NCBI GenBank assembly: GCA_944989445.1
Contig: CALYLW010000055.1
Coordinates: 935,001-999,000, forward strand
Direction: 5' to 3'
Length of the DNA: 64,000 nucleotides
Source: Ampullaceana balthica
Taxonomy: Eukaryota > Mollusca > Gastropoda > Lymnaeidae
Below are positions 1-13,700 of the stretch, piece by piece (position 1 is the first letter of the stretch; the number at the start of each line of letters is the position of its first letter). A program made the position numbers and the translations under genes. The notes beneath the pieces were generated by a model. That model searched no databases, was not told where the DNA came from, and saw nothing but the letters and a program-made list of their open reading frames with translations.

Positions 1-687
1 AAAGGGAAGAGTAAAATCCTCAAGGTTAATGCCACCAGTATATCACCCATTATGCTTGAAGGAGAAGCCCTTGAGGAGGTGGACAGTTTTGTTTACCTTG
101 GCAGCGTGGTAGATAAGCAAGGTGGTACAGATGCGGACGTCAAAATAAGGATCGGAAAAGCAAGAGCAGCCTTCCAGCAACTCAAAAATGTTTGGGTCTC
201 TAACAACTTAGGCAGCAAGTTAAAAGTAAGGATTTTTAACGCTATGGTAAAACCTGTGCTGCTATATGGAGCCGAGACATGGAGAACAACGGCCGTAAAC
301 TTGACCAGAATACAGTCCTTCATCAACAACTGTTTAAGAAGGATTCTCAGAATTCACTGGCCAGACAAAATCAGCAACCAGGAACTGTGGCAGCGGACAA
401 AACAGAAGCCCATTGAGGAAGAGATTCTCCAGAAGCGGTGGAGGTGGATTGGTCATACACTAAGGAAACCTGCTCCTAACACAACAAAGCAAGCCCTGAA
501 ATGGAACCCACAGGGTAAGCGGAAAAGAGGCCGTCCAAGAAACACTTGGCGCCGAGAATTGGAGGCAGACATCAAGAGAATTGGCCATGAATGGAAGATC
601 CTGGAGAAGCTGGCCCAGGATAGAGATGCCTGGAGGTCTCTCGTAGGTGGCCTATGCCCTTGGAGGAATCGCAGACGCCGACGATGA
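1..687 (+). mobile_element. LINE (non-LTR retrotransposon) reverse transcriptase C-terminus, fragment
   Basis: An open frame enters from the window edge and ends at 687 (229 codons visible). It contains FVYLGSVVDKQGGTDADVK, KPVLLYGAETWR, FINNCLRRILRIHWPDKIS, RWRWIGHTLRKP and the final DRDAWRSLVGGLCP. These are typical of the post-RT C-terminal region of LINE ORF2 proteins. No stop or frameshift is visible, so this is a fairly recent copy or piece. It lies downstream of, or within an intron of, the PLC gene and in opposite orientation. Confidence 0.9.
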
Positions 688-1057
688 TCGGTAGATGCCC
701 CTCATGGACGAGAAGGCTCAACAATTACACAATTCTTAGAACTATTCCTTCATCTTTGAAAGAATTGTCAATATTTCATTGATTTCGCATGTTTCAGTTA
801 TAAACGTTTTCTGGAACAAATTAAGTGCATAACTAAAGGTACAACTGTAAAGACATTATAGTAGCACATACATGTGAATCAGAAACAAAATCTTATGAGT
901 TAAATTGCTATAAACAGGATTTTTAAAGTTCTTTTTTTTTCCTAAAGGAGAATTAAATAATATTTTTTGGAGTAGTTCCAAGCATTTCTTTTCATGCCAA
1001 TACACAAGTTTATGGGGAAAAACTTGTCTTCCATGTAAATTAAAATTTGTCCTCTTC

Positions 1058-1196
1058 CACTATATAGAAAACACCCTGGACTATCCTTCCACTATATAGT
1101 AAACACCCTGGACTATCCTTCCAATATATACTAAACACCCTGGACTATCCTTCCACTATATACTAAACACCCTGGACTATCCTTCCACTATTGTCA
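1058..1196. repeat. 32-bp minisatellite, about 4 copies
   Basis: The unit containing aacaccctggactatccttc recurs at exactly 32-bp spacing (1071, 1103, 1135, 1167) with few substitutions. The rest of 688-1686 is AT-rich sequence in which I see no gene. Confidence 0.95.
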
Positions 1197-1686
1197 CTAT
1201 GATAAAATAAAACTAGTTTAAGCTTAGAAGAAATATCACGGTGTTGGCAGTGGAGAGAAAAGGGAGAGAACAGTGTGAAGAAGTGGGCCAGACAAGATGG
1301 CTGGAATGTGTTAATGAAGTGTGTGTAAAATAAAGTTATCTTAAATTTCTCATTCATTGTTGTGAGATGTAAAGATATTGTGTATTAAAGTTAAAAGTCT
1401 TCATTGCTGAAAAGTGGTGTTAGTAGAATCACTGATTTGCCTCAAACTTTTTAATATAATTGATATAAATAACGAAAGCCTACAAACACACATGAAATAG
1501 GTGTGTGACAACTATCTACTGATCCCTCAATATCTACAGATACCCCTCCCCAATTTACAGAAATTGGCTGCTCTACTATTTAAAAAATATCCGCCTCTTT
1601 TAAATCCAGTTTTAATACTTAAAGATTAAAATAGAGATAGCACTAAGGTGTAAAAGTGAAATTTAATTTAAAAAAGAGTGTCCCAC

Positions 1687-1744
1687 CTTTTGTCTCTCTG
1701 TGACAGCTGTCTTGACATGTTGCTGCTGAGCCTCTCTTTTGATT
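1687..1744 (-). CDS. PLC-beta exon EE: CTD (last visible exon)
   Basis: 58 nt, phase 2 to 0, acceptor actatttcag, donor gtggga. Encodes [20 protein letters not shown], aligning with fly RVKREMNN...GVTERQRL. The coding sequence must continue below position 1; I see no further exon in 1-1686. Confidence 0.88.
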
Positions 1745-4700
1745 CTGAAATAGTTATATTCCAAAGTTACATTTTACCATACAATCATTGGAATAGGAAA
1801 TAAGAAAGCCCCACAAAGTATCACAATTTAAGAAAAAAGACTTCACATTCATCAGATTTCAAATCACATAGCATAAAATCCAATATTTAGAAACTCAAAT
1901 CATATCTTTCATCACCTGACATGTTTTACTTGTTGTGTCACCTGACATGTTTTACTTGTTGTGTCATGTATGCATGCCTTAAATAAATCATAGCATTATT
2001 TTCTACTTCAAGAATTTGAACACCAGCATTGAACTCTTGGGTAAACACGCATTCTCTCTGTTCCTACGACACGCACCAAAACATTTGGTGAAAGGTCGTT
2101 CTCTTTTTGTGCAGCCAAACAATGGAATTCTCTACCATTACACATACACAGTATTCAAACAACCAAGTCCTTCAAGACTGCACTTAAGACACATCTTTTC
2201 AACATTTATTTTCAAATTAATGAAACAACATTTCTTGTAAATGATTAACGTAGCTTATGTATAATGTACTGTAATTTTTGTGTTTGTTATGATATGAAAA
2301 TTAATTTAACATTTATAGGTATGTTATTTCTTTCATGTAAAGCGCTGTGAGCCCAGTTCCTTACTGGGATACAGCGCTATATAAATAATCAATTTATTAT
2401 TATTATTATTAAACAGCTTCAACTCTAAGGGATTATGATTTAATAGTGAAGCCTTTAACTTAAAAAATTCAGAAGATAGCCTCCATTGAAATACACTTAA
2501 AATGTGTTGTAACATCATCATGTTCTCACCAAGACAGACGGATTTTATGCTATTAATAAATCAAACAGTAAATTCAGTCCTTACTACCCCTAAAAGTCTA
2601 AATAGGATATATCATCATAGTTTTCCTATAAACGAGACAGTCAATCCACTGTAAGGCATGAGTTAATAATAATACAGATGACAGTTCAGTGTGGTGAAAA
2701 TACAATACAATGACTTTTGTACCATCAAGTTTTTTTAATAACCTATCTGTGTTGATGATATGTCTGTAAAACACAATTAGAGACAGGTTGAACCAGTCAC
2801 AACATAGACATCAAAATGGTCTGACACTGACCTGGACAATTCTTGCTTGTCCTTGTGCTTCTTGCCCAAAAGCTTCATGTGGTCCCTGCTCTTAGCATCC
2901 ATCTTTTTCTTGAGCTCAGTTACCTCCCTGTCATGTATCTCATCAAGAGCCCTGGCGTGTCCTGTGTGGTTGGTCTCCATCAGCTTGGCCAAAACATCAA
3001 AGATGTGTTCATGGTGACGGGACTTGACCTCCATCTCCAGCTGGAAATGTTCTTTGCACAGTTTCATGACACTCATGTTGTGTTGGGCCTTCATTTCTCG
3101 ATGCTAAGGATTCAGGGAAAATAGATCAATGCTTTTATGCCATTTTATACAAATTATAGGCTTTAAGAAGATTGGAAATTTAAATGAAAAAATTCTATTT
3201 GTTTACAGCTTAAATTTCTCTCTAATTAAAAAAAAAGATTAATTTGTTTAATAAAAGTTATGACTTGCAATTGGAGCCATGACAAATCTTATCTTATCGT
3301 ATCTGTTTACAGACGCTCCTTCTATACAGAAGATTATTGCATCCTACGCTTATCTGTGGTTTGTGTTTAGTCCTGCATTTTCATTAGAGATTTAAATGTT
3401 AATAAAGTGTTCGTTTTCCTGGTTTCTTCAGGCAAACCATTCCACGCCCGAATTCCGGACGAGAAGAACGAAAATTTGTATGTGTTTGTTCTTGCATACG
3501 GAATAAGAAAGGTGTTTTTATCCTTATGTCTATCTGAGGGTTGTATTAAGTTATCTTTGTGTTGTATTTCTAAATTAGAATTAATTGCTTTATGTATGAT
3601 TACTACTTTGCTCTTGGTTCTTCTATCCTCTAGTGTTTCAAGATTTAATGATTTAACTAATGGTGTTGTTCTTGTCAATGCTGGCTTTGAAAGAATTGCA
3701 TAAAATAAAAAAACATAAGTTTACAAATGGTATCATCTGTAATTTAGATTTACACTCAGGGAGGCAATGGCATTCTTGTTAGTTTTTGTTATTGTGTTTT
3801 ATAATTGTATTTTGAATGCCTTAAACTGTTTTTCGACATGTTAAAAATACAGAGAACAAAGAACTGGTTCAATAAGTACAGAGCACTTAAAGAGTGGCTA
3901 AATCCTGACTGCTATCATCTGAATCCTCTGAAAATCTATCCACCTGAAATGTAGGAAGACCCCAAAGAGCACTATAATAATATTCCAGTCACAACATTAC
4001 AGTTGCAAAAGTCTGTTATTTTAACTGAGCTAGTGTATTTTTGTAATAGTGCTAGTAATAGTATTAGAGTTGTTGAGAATTCATATTACATTACTAAATA
4101 ATATAGACAAGATAAGAGATTTTTGAATATTTTGTTCATGCAATTTACGTTTATTGTAAGACAATATAAGAATATTTTATTTAAATTCACACAAGACCCT
4201 AGATACAAATGTTAGAATGTTCACCCGCACCTCTCCTCCTTAATCCAAACAAATTTTTCAATAACTCAAATTTGTCATAAAATTTTATATTCTAATATTT
4301 CTAATAATTTGATAAACAGGTTTAGTAATTATAATTCTAGATGGACATAGTGAATAATACTTAATATTTTAGCCTCTTTATATGAGAAAAATTTCACTTC
4401 AGTTTCAAAATGTCAAATTATTTTTCTTATAATAGTGATATTCAATTCCAAAAAACTCAGCCTTCTGATTAAATAGTTGGAATAGAAAAACAAGGGCCCA
4501 AAGTTGATTTTTATTTTTATTTTAACTGTATAGTTCAAGTGAATAATTAAAAAATGTATTATTATAAAATCGTATTTAATATTTTAAAACTTGCTATATT
4601 AATATTATGTTAATCATCAAAAAATAAAATAAATAGTATTTCCTTTTCACAAGAGCTTTAAAATATAACTTGGCTAGATAAATAAAATTAAACTAATTCA

Positions 4701-7700
4701 ATTCTCAATTTAACAAATTTCAATCACTATTAATTTATTCTGATTTATGTGATCTCAACCCTGAGGAAAATAGATTCTGAATAATTTGTTACTGATGTTA
4801 TATTAATATATATCGTCAGACACAATCTTTGGTCTCATATAATTTACTATTTTTCCGTCTAAATTTCTTGATCCATTTTCATAAATGTGCATTTAAGGAT
4901 AAATGAATGACTATCACACTAACCTTGAGGTCTTGGATGGTCAGCAACTCCTGAAGCTCACCCTTGAGTTGATTCTGTTTCTGCTCTACATTTTTGCCCT
5001 CTTTGGCCATCTTCTTGAGGACTTTGGAATGGTATTTCTCCATAGAGATCCTAGACTTTGTCTGGCTGGAGATGAGTTTACCCAGTGCAAGCTGATGGTG
5101 TTCTTCCATCACTTCACGAGACTGAAACAGAATACAACATTTAGGAATGGGATTCAAAACACTTTTTTATTTGTTTATATTCAATTATTCCTAAATAAAG
5201 GAAAATCAAGACTATGTAAAAATTAATTTTGAAGTTAATAATTTGTTATTGTTCAAGTTTTCCAAGAATTTAAGCCTAACAAAATAAGACAAAAGCTCAG
5301 CGGGTACTAAGTTTTTTCTATGAACACCTAAAGAAAATGTGTTATCCAATGAAACAAACCCTTTCATGTTTGCGTCTAATAGTCTCCAGCTCCTTGTCAC
5401 GTTTTGCTTCTGCTTTGAGGAATGCTTTTAAGGTTTTCAACTCCGAGAGTGGAGTAGGATTTAAAATAGTGATATCTGTAAGAAGGATACATTGAAATCA
5501 GCATGTAGTTTAAAGTAATTTATTTTTAATCAATATATTGAGAAAATCTCCTTCCCATAGGCAAATTTTCCATTTTTGGACTTTCAATGTCTGATTTCAA
5601 TTTTTTTTGGTGATAAAATGGATGTGAACCAAACTTGTCCATACAGCTATATTTATAACATTTATAACTCCTATTGACGGCTGATGTCATAAGTGGCTGA
5701 AGATTAAGGGATAGGAATAAGTTTCATTTTAAAGAATTTTTTACATAAATTTTAAAAAAGAAAAATGTAATTTACTTTTTATATTTCTTAATGTTCTCAG
5801 CTCTAAGGTTTAGTTTTATAATAATCCCATTTGTAATTTGTATGCTGTTTAAAATAACCTTATCGGAAATCTCAATGCAGATAATGGGAGGAAATACAAA
5901 CTAATTTACCACTTATTCAAAGGAATTAACAATCATATTAATGTTTACTGCAAAAAATCGAATTAATATGTAGGCTAAAAAGTGGAGAAATGAGAGTAGA
6001 TGGGTCTAAATTATTAAATTCAGTCAATGAGACATCTTTACTTGATTAAGAAAACATAAAATATTACTACAGTTAAAACAACATAGCCACCTAACAGTGC
6101 TGATTAAAGCCACATAAAGAACTCTATTAGCTTAGACTAGACATAGTGCACATGACTGCTAATTAATGTTAAGACATTCATTACTACAGATTTCAACATG
6201 GAAGCCTGCCTGTGACACTGAGACTGATTTTAATTTAAATTTCTACTATCAAAATGCATAGACTAAATCAAAGCCTTTATCTCACTTCATGTACAAACAA
6301 TTCCAATTCAAACTAGATTCATTCATATATAGAAATCCTTTAAGTAACAGAGGCCATAAAGGGGAAACAAAATTATAAATGAATAAAAAAAATAATCCGT
6401 CTGAAATATTTAATTGTAATAAATTTGAATTGCAGCAATAAATTGCTGATTTTTAAAAAATAACTCAGATTATTGTTTTAATGTCAAGATTTCAATTAAA
6501 GAGAGTATATTTGTCTAACCTCTGTTACCTTGTGTTATGTGAAAATGGGTGCTAATAATTACCAGACAATTTGGTGACCTGAACACTGACTGATGCTGTA
6601 GCCCCATTTTCTTGGCCCAGTATTCCTGAAGGCATTCGTGTCATAGGTGCAGTGGCTGATAGTGTGTAGAGGATACAATTAAGATTGGTACACAAGATGA
6701 CATTCTTAGTACAGCAACAATAACTTCATATAAACATCTCAACATTCAGATGCCACAACAATGAGTACATTTATCAACATTCAAATACAGAAGCATATGA
6801 CAAACCACATTTTGAATTATAGTATATGGATATTTATAATTTCTGACTTTTAATGGATTTTAAGAGTTTTGAATTTGATATTTTGCTTGAAAATATCTTG
6901 CGATCTAAGAAACATTTAAAAAATCAATTTTACTAACTTAATAAATTATTGAACAGAAAAAAATTGATGAAAGAAAGCGCTTAAAAATGTCTTAAGTTTT
7001 AATCAAAGTGTTTCATAAAATAAAAATCAATCACCAATAAAAAATACCATTTTAAAGTAATAACTTTAATGAGAACTGATTATAAAACAGAGAAATGTCA
7101 AATTTAATGAAGAAGAAAGAATGTTTTTAGTTAAGAAAATGTGTTAATAAAAGAAATAGAAAACTCATTAAAAAAAGTAAAGCATATTGTAAAATAAATA
7201 TAATTTACAGAATATAAAAACTTAATAATAAAATCAAACTTTAGACATAGAAGAGTGGCATTGTTGAAATGACTCTCAAAGTTTTTAAGTCCCCACAATT
7301 TTTAATATTTTAATAGATTATTTTTATATCAATAGATATTTTGACTTCAAAAGCATATTTTTAAAGTACACAAAGTCACAAACACAGTCATAAAGGGTAA
7401 GCTACAAATCACATTTTTAAAAAATTACTATGTTAATTAATATTTGTTCTTTTGTGTATTATTCTGAAATAAATATCTTATTAAATTATGTTCTGCTCTT
7501 TTCATTCTATTATATATTATAAAGATGGTACATGTAATACAAAAAAAGAGTTAGCAAAGAGAAGAATATATATATATAGTGATATTTAAATTTATGTGAA
7601 TGTCAGTGTATGCTGCTATAATTATAATATGCTCGTTACTTGTTAACATCTTTGATATAATACGGCGCAAATGAATCTGTACATTATAATAAAAGGAAAC

Positions 7701-10700
7701 TTTTCTTTGAATCAATCAAAGAATTCATATCATTAAAAACAGCAATTTTGTCTTAAACTATTTATCTTTAATTTTATGGTTTATTTAAAGTAAAATTTTC
7801 TCTAAGTTTTGATGGATGCAGGTGACCTAAAGATGCGGTATCAAATATAATGTAGTAGTAAATAGAAATTTCCCCAGCATAGATAAATTAGCGTTTTCAC
7901 ACAAAAGTGCCCAAATATAATCTAAGGCTTCTGTGTAGTAACTATTAATGTGTATGATAGCATTGAGATAGACAATTATTTACAATGTTATTTAAAGTTG
8001 TGCATTATCTACAAAGTGTTGCACTAGGGATTATTATAACTTCAATGTTATTTTCAGTTATAGCACAATCAATCTCAAACCTTTAGTCTTTGTTTCTTGT
8101 TGGCGAGCTAAAGAACAATAATACATCAGGTTAACCTTCCTTGTCATTTATTAGTTTTTATACTTCACTTTCGCTGTCTTGTAAATATTTATTAGTTGCT
8201 GTTACTACAGGTTCATGATTAATTTGTCTATTTTTATCATAGGTGTGTCCCATTAAAAATCATCACAAGACTTAAAGTGCAATCTTTGAATTTATTAGTC
8301 AAGATAGTTTGAATATTTTCTAGTGCAGCAGAACAGGTGTTGTATTTATTACAGAACAAACTTGAAATAGAGCAATAAACACCATTATCAGTGAAAAGCT
8401 ATTTAGGCAACCAATTTGAATAGATATTAGACTACTTAATCCACTGTTTCAATACCAAGCAATTAAAATACCAAATGAGACCAATTTCCAGGCTTGGCAT
8501 TCATCATTTTACTGTATATATGAAAGACATTTGACCTTAGTTCCGGATATTATATTCTTTAAAACCTGAACTAAATGTATACATCTGATAAAGAAATCAG
8601 CTAAATTAAAAGGTCCTTTAAAGTCTACTTTTAACACTGAAAATGCATCCATGAGAAAAGATTGATCTTGCAGTTCATTCATGAAAAATTTGTCATTGAC
8701 TTTCTCAAACCAATGAAATTTTAAAGTATCTACCGTGGCAAGCAAGAGACAAAAGTATTCGTACCATTGATACCATTATTTTCCACTACACATTAATTAT
8801 AACATGCAATATAATGTTTTGAATGCAGGCAAGACGACAATAATCAAGTCATTTTAAACAAAATAGAATACAAGCAACAATGATTTTTGTAATTGATATA
8901 GAGAACACAATGCCTCATTCCACTAGTCTTGTCAATTAAAGTGCCCAAGTAATATGAATAATGTGATGTAGATTTCATTAAAGTATACAACTTTTATAAA
9001 TATCATATGACTGGGAATGATACACAAACTTGAATAATGTGATGCAGATTTAATTAAAATATACAACTTTTTAAATATCATATGACTGGGAATGATACAC
9101 AAACTTTCTTTTAATCTTTGTATCTATTCACTAAGAATCAAAGGGGCTATGGTTTGAAAAACTTACATGATCCACTGCTGCCCTGGGAGTTAGCAGACTG
9201 TGAGCTTTCCTGCTTGGAAACGGGGTTGTGGGTCACTGAATTGGTGCGCAATGTTTTTGACAGATTGCTATCTGAGTGAGGTAAGGGGCTCACACTGACG
9301 GCTGTACGTTGGCTGGACACAGAGTTCTGCCGCTTGTTCCCAGCTGTTTCTGGGGTGGAAGAGCCTCCTATACTCCCAGTCATGCTGCTGTTGGCAATGG
9401 GGTCCACTGATGTTTGACTAGTAGAAATTCTCACTGAATTAGGATCACGCTCTTCTGCCTGTTAAAAATAAAAATATTCATCTATATTCAAGACTAAATT
9501 TATTGGCTTTTGATCATTCGAAATAGTTTGTTTGTTAGGTTAATATAATTTTGCTCTAAAATTGTAAACCTGTGATTTTAATTAATTATTCTTAAATTGC
9601 TTTTTTTTAAAGAGAGGTTTGTTACTTAATTCAGTGGTAAGTTTTTAGCTAAGCCTGTCTTTATTTGGTACATTCAAGAACTATCTCAAGGATAAAAAAA
9701 AATTTAAATCGATATAAATCCATAAATAGTCCAAAGTTAAACATTCAGACACTGAAACTGATTTATGTTAGATTGTAAGAGAAAGAATAAATATCCTCTA
9801 ATGTAGAAATTAGGGTCGCCGATGAGGTTTATGACCATGCGAACATAGATATAGATACAAAAACGTGTTAAAGCTTTATCAATTCATGCAACAATTCTTG
9901 CTGACGAATCTAGGTAATTAAGGATATCATTTTTTTTTAAAACCAAAAGAAAGACATTTTAAACCTGGTTTTACATTCATGTATCTTCCCCCACCTCAAA
10001 AATAAAAATGGAATCATAAATGAAACTTGACATGCACACAAAAAATTATGCAACAATATTTAACACACAATAGTAATAAAGTACATGTATTCAAAAGAGT
10101 GAACTGTCATTTAAAAAAATCAAAATTAAAAAGAAATTTGAGAAATGAAGCTTACAGCAACAAACAAAAAGGGTAGAGAACGTAGTCCCCTCATTGTCCT
10201 TCTCCTGATTATAACACCATACAAATAATGAGACCATGCATACTTTGCTGGGGTCTATCATGTAATAAACATAAGTAATTTTTTCCTTAAAATTTAAAAA
10301 TAATCTGCTCAAAAAAGACATTTAAATTTTAAAAAATATAGTTTTAGGAAAGTGTGAATCAAAGTTGTTTGATTTTTAAACGAAAATATTCAAACTAAAT
10401 ATAATTATTTACATTACCTATCTCAGGTAACATTTAATATTCTAACATTTTTTACATGCTCAAGTTCAGGTAGTCAGTTATTCCTCAATTTACTACATCT
10501 CACTATTCAATTTATGAAAAAATGTACTTTCAACTTTTGAGAGCAGTTTATTTTTAACATGTGCTTCCATTGAAAGATGGATATAGATCTAGTGAAAAGG
10601 TTCAAGGGTCAGAGAACACTGAGATCATGCTAAACTTACTATGGCTGCCACCACTTCTGCCTCTTTTTCCTGAGGCAAGGTGAAATAAGTGAACATAATA

Positions 10701-13700
10701 ATAAACAACCAGAGCATAAAGTTCATAACTTAAACAAAACACATTGAACTGAAACAAATAAATACTAATTTAACAAATTGAATAATACTCAGATAATTTC
10801 AGAATACTGTTCGAAGGAGTATTACATTTAAGCACACCAAGAAAAATAATTTTATCAAACTTTTTTTTGTTTGAAATTGGTTTTATTTAATAAATTTATT
10901 TGAATAATATTCCCCATAATTTATTCTGTCATTAGAGCTAATAAATTTAAGTGTCAAGTCAATTTTACAAAAAAATCGCTTTAAATATTCAAACATTTAG
11001 CTCCAGTCTCTAGCAGAGTTTTGTCTCTTTTTCATTTTTTGTGTTAATCTGATTTTTATTACCATGATCTTTATCTTGAAATGCTTATATCTGATGTTCC
11101 TGTTAACAAATTTGTATAACTAAACCTAAAGACAACAATTTTCTGACACCAACTGTGAATATTAAAAATAACCAATTCTAACACTAAGCAAAGGTGTGAA
11201 ATTATTTCTCGATTTAAAATAACTTTGACTCAACATATAAGAATGACGGTGTGCAAAACTGAAATAGTTGCATTATCAATTTCATTTCTAAGCTATGAAG
11301 CTGTGACAAAATCAAATCAGTTAATACAAAATAAAAAAAACTTACTAAGCAAAACTTTAGTTTCAAAATAGAAAAAATTAGGACGTTTGGAGAAGAAATG
11401 TGAATATTTGCTATATGCAAAATAAAAATATCAAAACTATCATTTGGGCTCCTTGAACATATAAAGTTCCTAATTCGAACTTTCAAGCTTGATGACAAAA
11501 TACATGTATAATATGCAAAGATGTACTAAGAGGACTTGCACTGCTGTTTGGTTTCAATCATGATTAATCATTGAATTGAAATTCCTGAACAAAAACAGTC
11601 AAATAATGGTGTTTCTTCGCAGAAATTATTTTCCTAATTTCAAAGAAAATGAAATATAGGAAAATAATTTCTGCAATTTTCACAATTTTGTACAAAACTA
11701 ATCTAAACCCAATTTTGCAATAAAAGCCCAATTTTTTTATCATTATTTGAATGACCATAAATCAACGGTGTGTTTTTCACAATGTTCGCACAAGTCTCCA
11801 AACCAGCAATTCCCTGATGCTTTTTAAAACTCTTTTTAGTCATTTGTTCACAGTTAAGGCACTTGATGATGATGATGCATAGTAAATCTTCTTATCTAAC
11901 GATAACACATAGCTATCATATCAACTTTTAAAAAAAAATAACAAGTACAGAAATAAAATTTGAAATAAATGTATAGTTGAACAATAAAATATTAACTACA
12001 AAATCAACTTACAGTGACTTCCTCTTCAAAATCTTCTGTAAGTATCTCCAGCTGTTGGGCATGCTTCTCCTCCAAATTGGACTGATAAGCTATGGGGTTG
12101 AAAAGGGCATCTGCATACTCTGAAGGTATTAAAAAACCAATAGTCAAATTTTGGGAAACAAAGGGAGCATATTTTGCCTTAAATACAAAAATGTATGCAT
12201 ACCTTTTTTTCACTGAAAACATTTTTATAAATTATTTATTGAAAATATTTCAAATTTCAAATAAAAAGATGTCAACCATGTGTTTTCATTGCTTTGAATT
12301 ATAAGAAAAATGAGATTCTCTTAGATAGGGATGTCTCAGACGTTTCTTTTACCTGCAAGTCCATCAGGAACATAATCTTTGACAACAATATGGACGAAAA
12401 GTGTTGGCATCAAGAGAGGTTGATTGCATTCATTGCGTAAAGGAATGTGACGGTAACCTGGCCTAAGACCTTCAACAGGTAAAACTCTATGGCCAATCAT
12501 CGACTTGCCCTGTTCATCATACACAGCTATACGAACTATGGCTAGATTAGGGAGTACAACCTGTAAAACAAGGGTATAACTGTGTATTATAATTATACAC
12601 TGCTATTTGAATATAGGCAAGATTAGGGAGTACAACCAGTAAAACAAGGGTATAACTGTGTATTATAATTATACACTGCTATTTGAATATTTATAAGATT
12701 AGGGAGTACAACCTGTAAAACAATGGTATAACTGTGTATTATAATTATACACTGCTATTTGAATATAGGCTAGATTAGGAAGTACAACCTGTTAAACAAA
12801 GGTATAACTGTGTATTATAATTATACACTGCTATTTGAATATAGGCTAGATTAGGGAGTACAACCTGTAAAACAAGGGTATAACTGTGTATTATAATTAT
12901 ACACTGCTATTTGAATATAGGCTAGATTAGGAAGTACAACCAGTAAAACAAGGGTATAACTGTGTATTATAATTATACACTGCTATTTGAATATAGGCTA
13001 GATTAGGGAGTACAACCTGTAAAACAAGGGTACAACTGTGTATTATAATTATACACTGCTATTTGAATATAGGCTAGATTAGGGAGTACAACCAGTAAAA
13101 CAAGGGTATAACTGTGTATTATAATTATACACTGCTATTTGAATATAGGCTAGATTAGGGAGTACAACCAGTAAAACAAGGGTATAACTGTGTATTATAA
13201 TTATACACTGCTATTTGAATATAGGCAAGATTAGGAGGTAACAAGGAATCAATGTCAAACATAATCTCTAAAGAGGCCGTGTTCTTCCTTTTGGCTTTGT
13301 CCCTTCTGAAATTTCCGAGAGTGGGTGGACACAGAAGGAAGTCCCTTGGCGTGCGCTCAATTGAAGAGTTTTTTTGTGATGCTCTGGTTAAAAATTAAAT
13401 CTAGGGTGCTTGTTTTTACCTTAAGAACTGAAATCCAATGGCATTGATTCTAGAGTTTTCACAATAATAATTCCTTATAAAATTTAAAATACAAGATGTA
13501 TTTAATAATCAAAGTGTATTTAAAAGCGGACTAGGGAGTAATAAATTTTAAAATGGTTAGTCTCTTTAGCAAATCAACTCAATAAAAAAATAAATAGAGC
13601 TAACATTAGATTTGAGATTTTTTTCAAAATAGTATAAAAATACTTAAATAATTGGAACAAACCTTTTTGAAAACAAATGGTTCTTCATCATAGACTGGGT

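Noticed and set aside
6580..6655. Shorter version of exon AA ending at CAG|gtcacc
   Set aside because: It would leave phase 0 and break the in-frame join to exon BB, while the distal donor gtaatt keeps phase 1.
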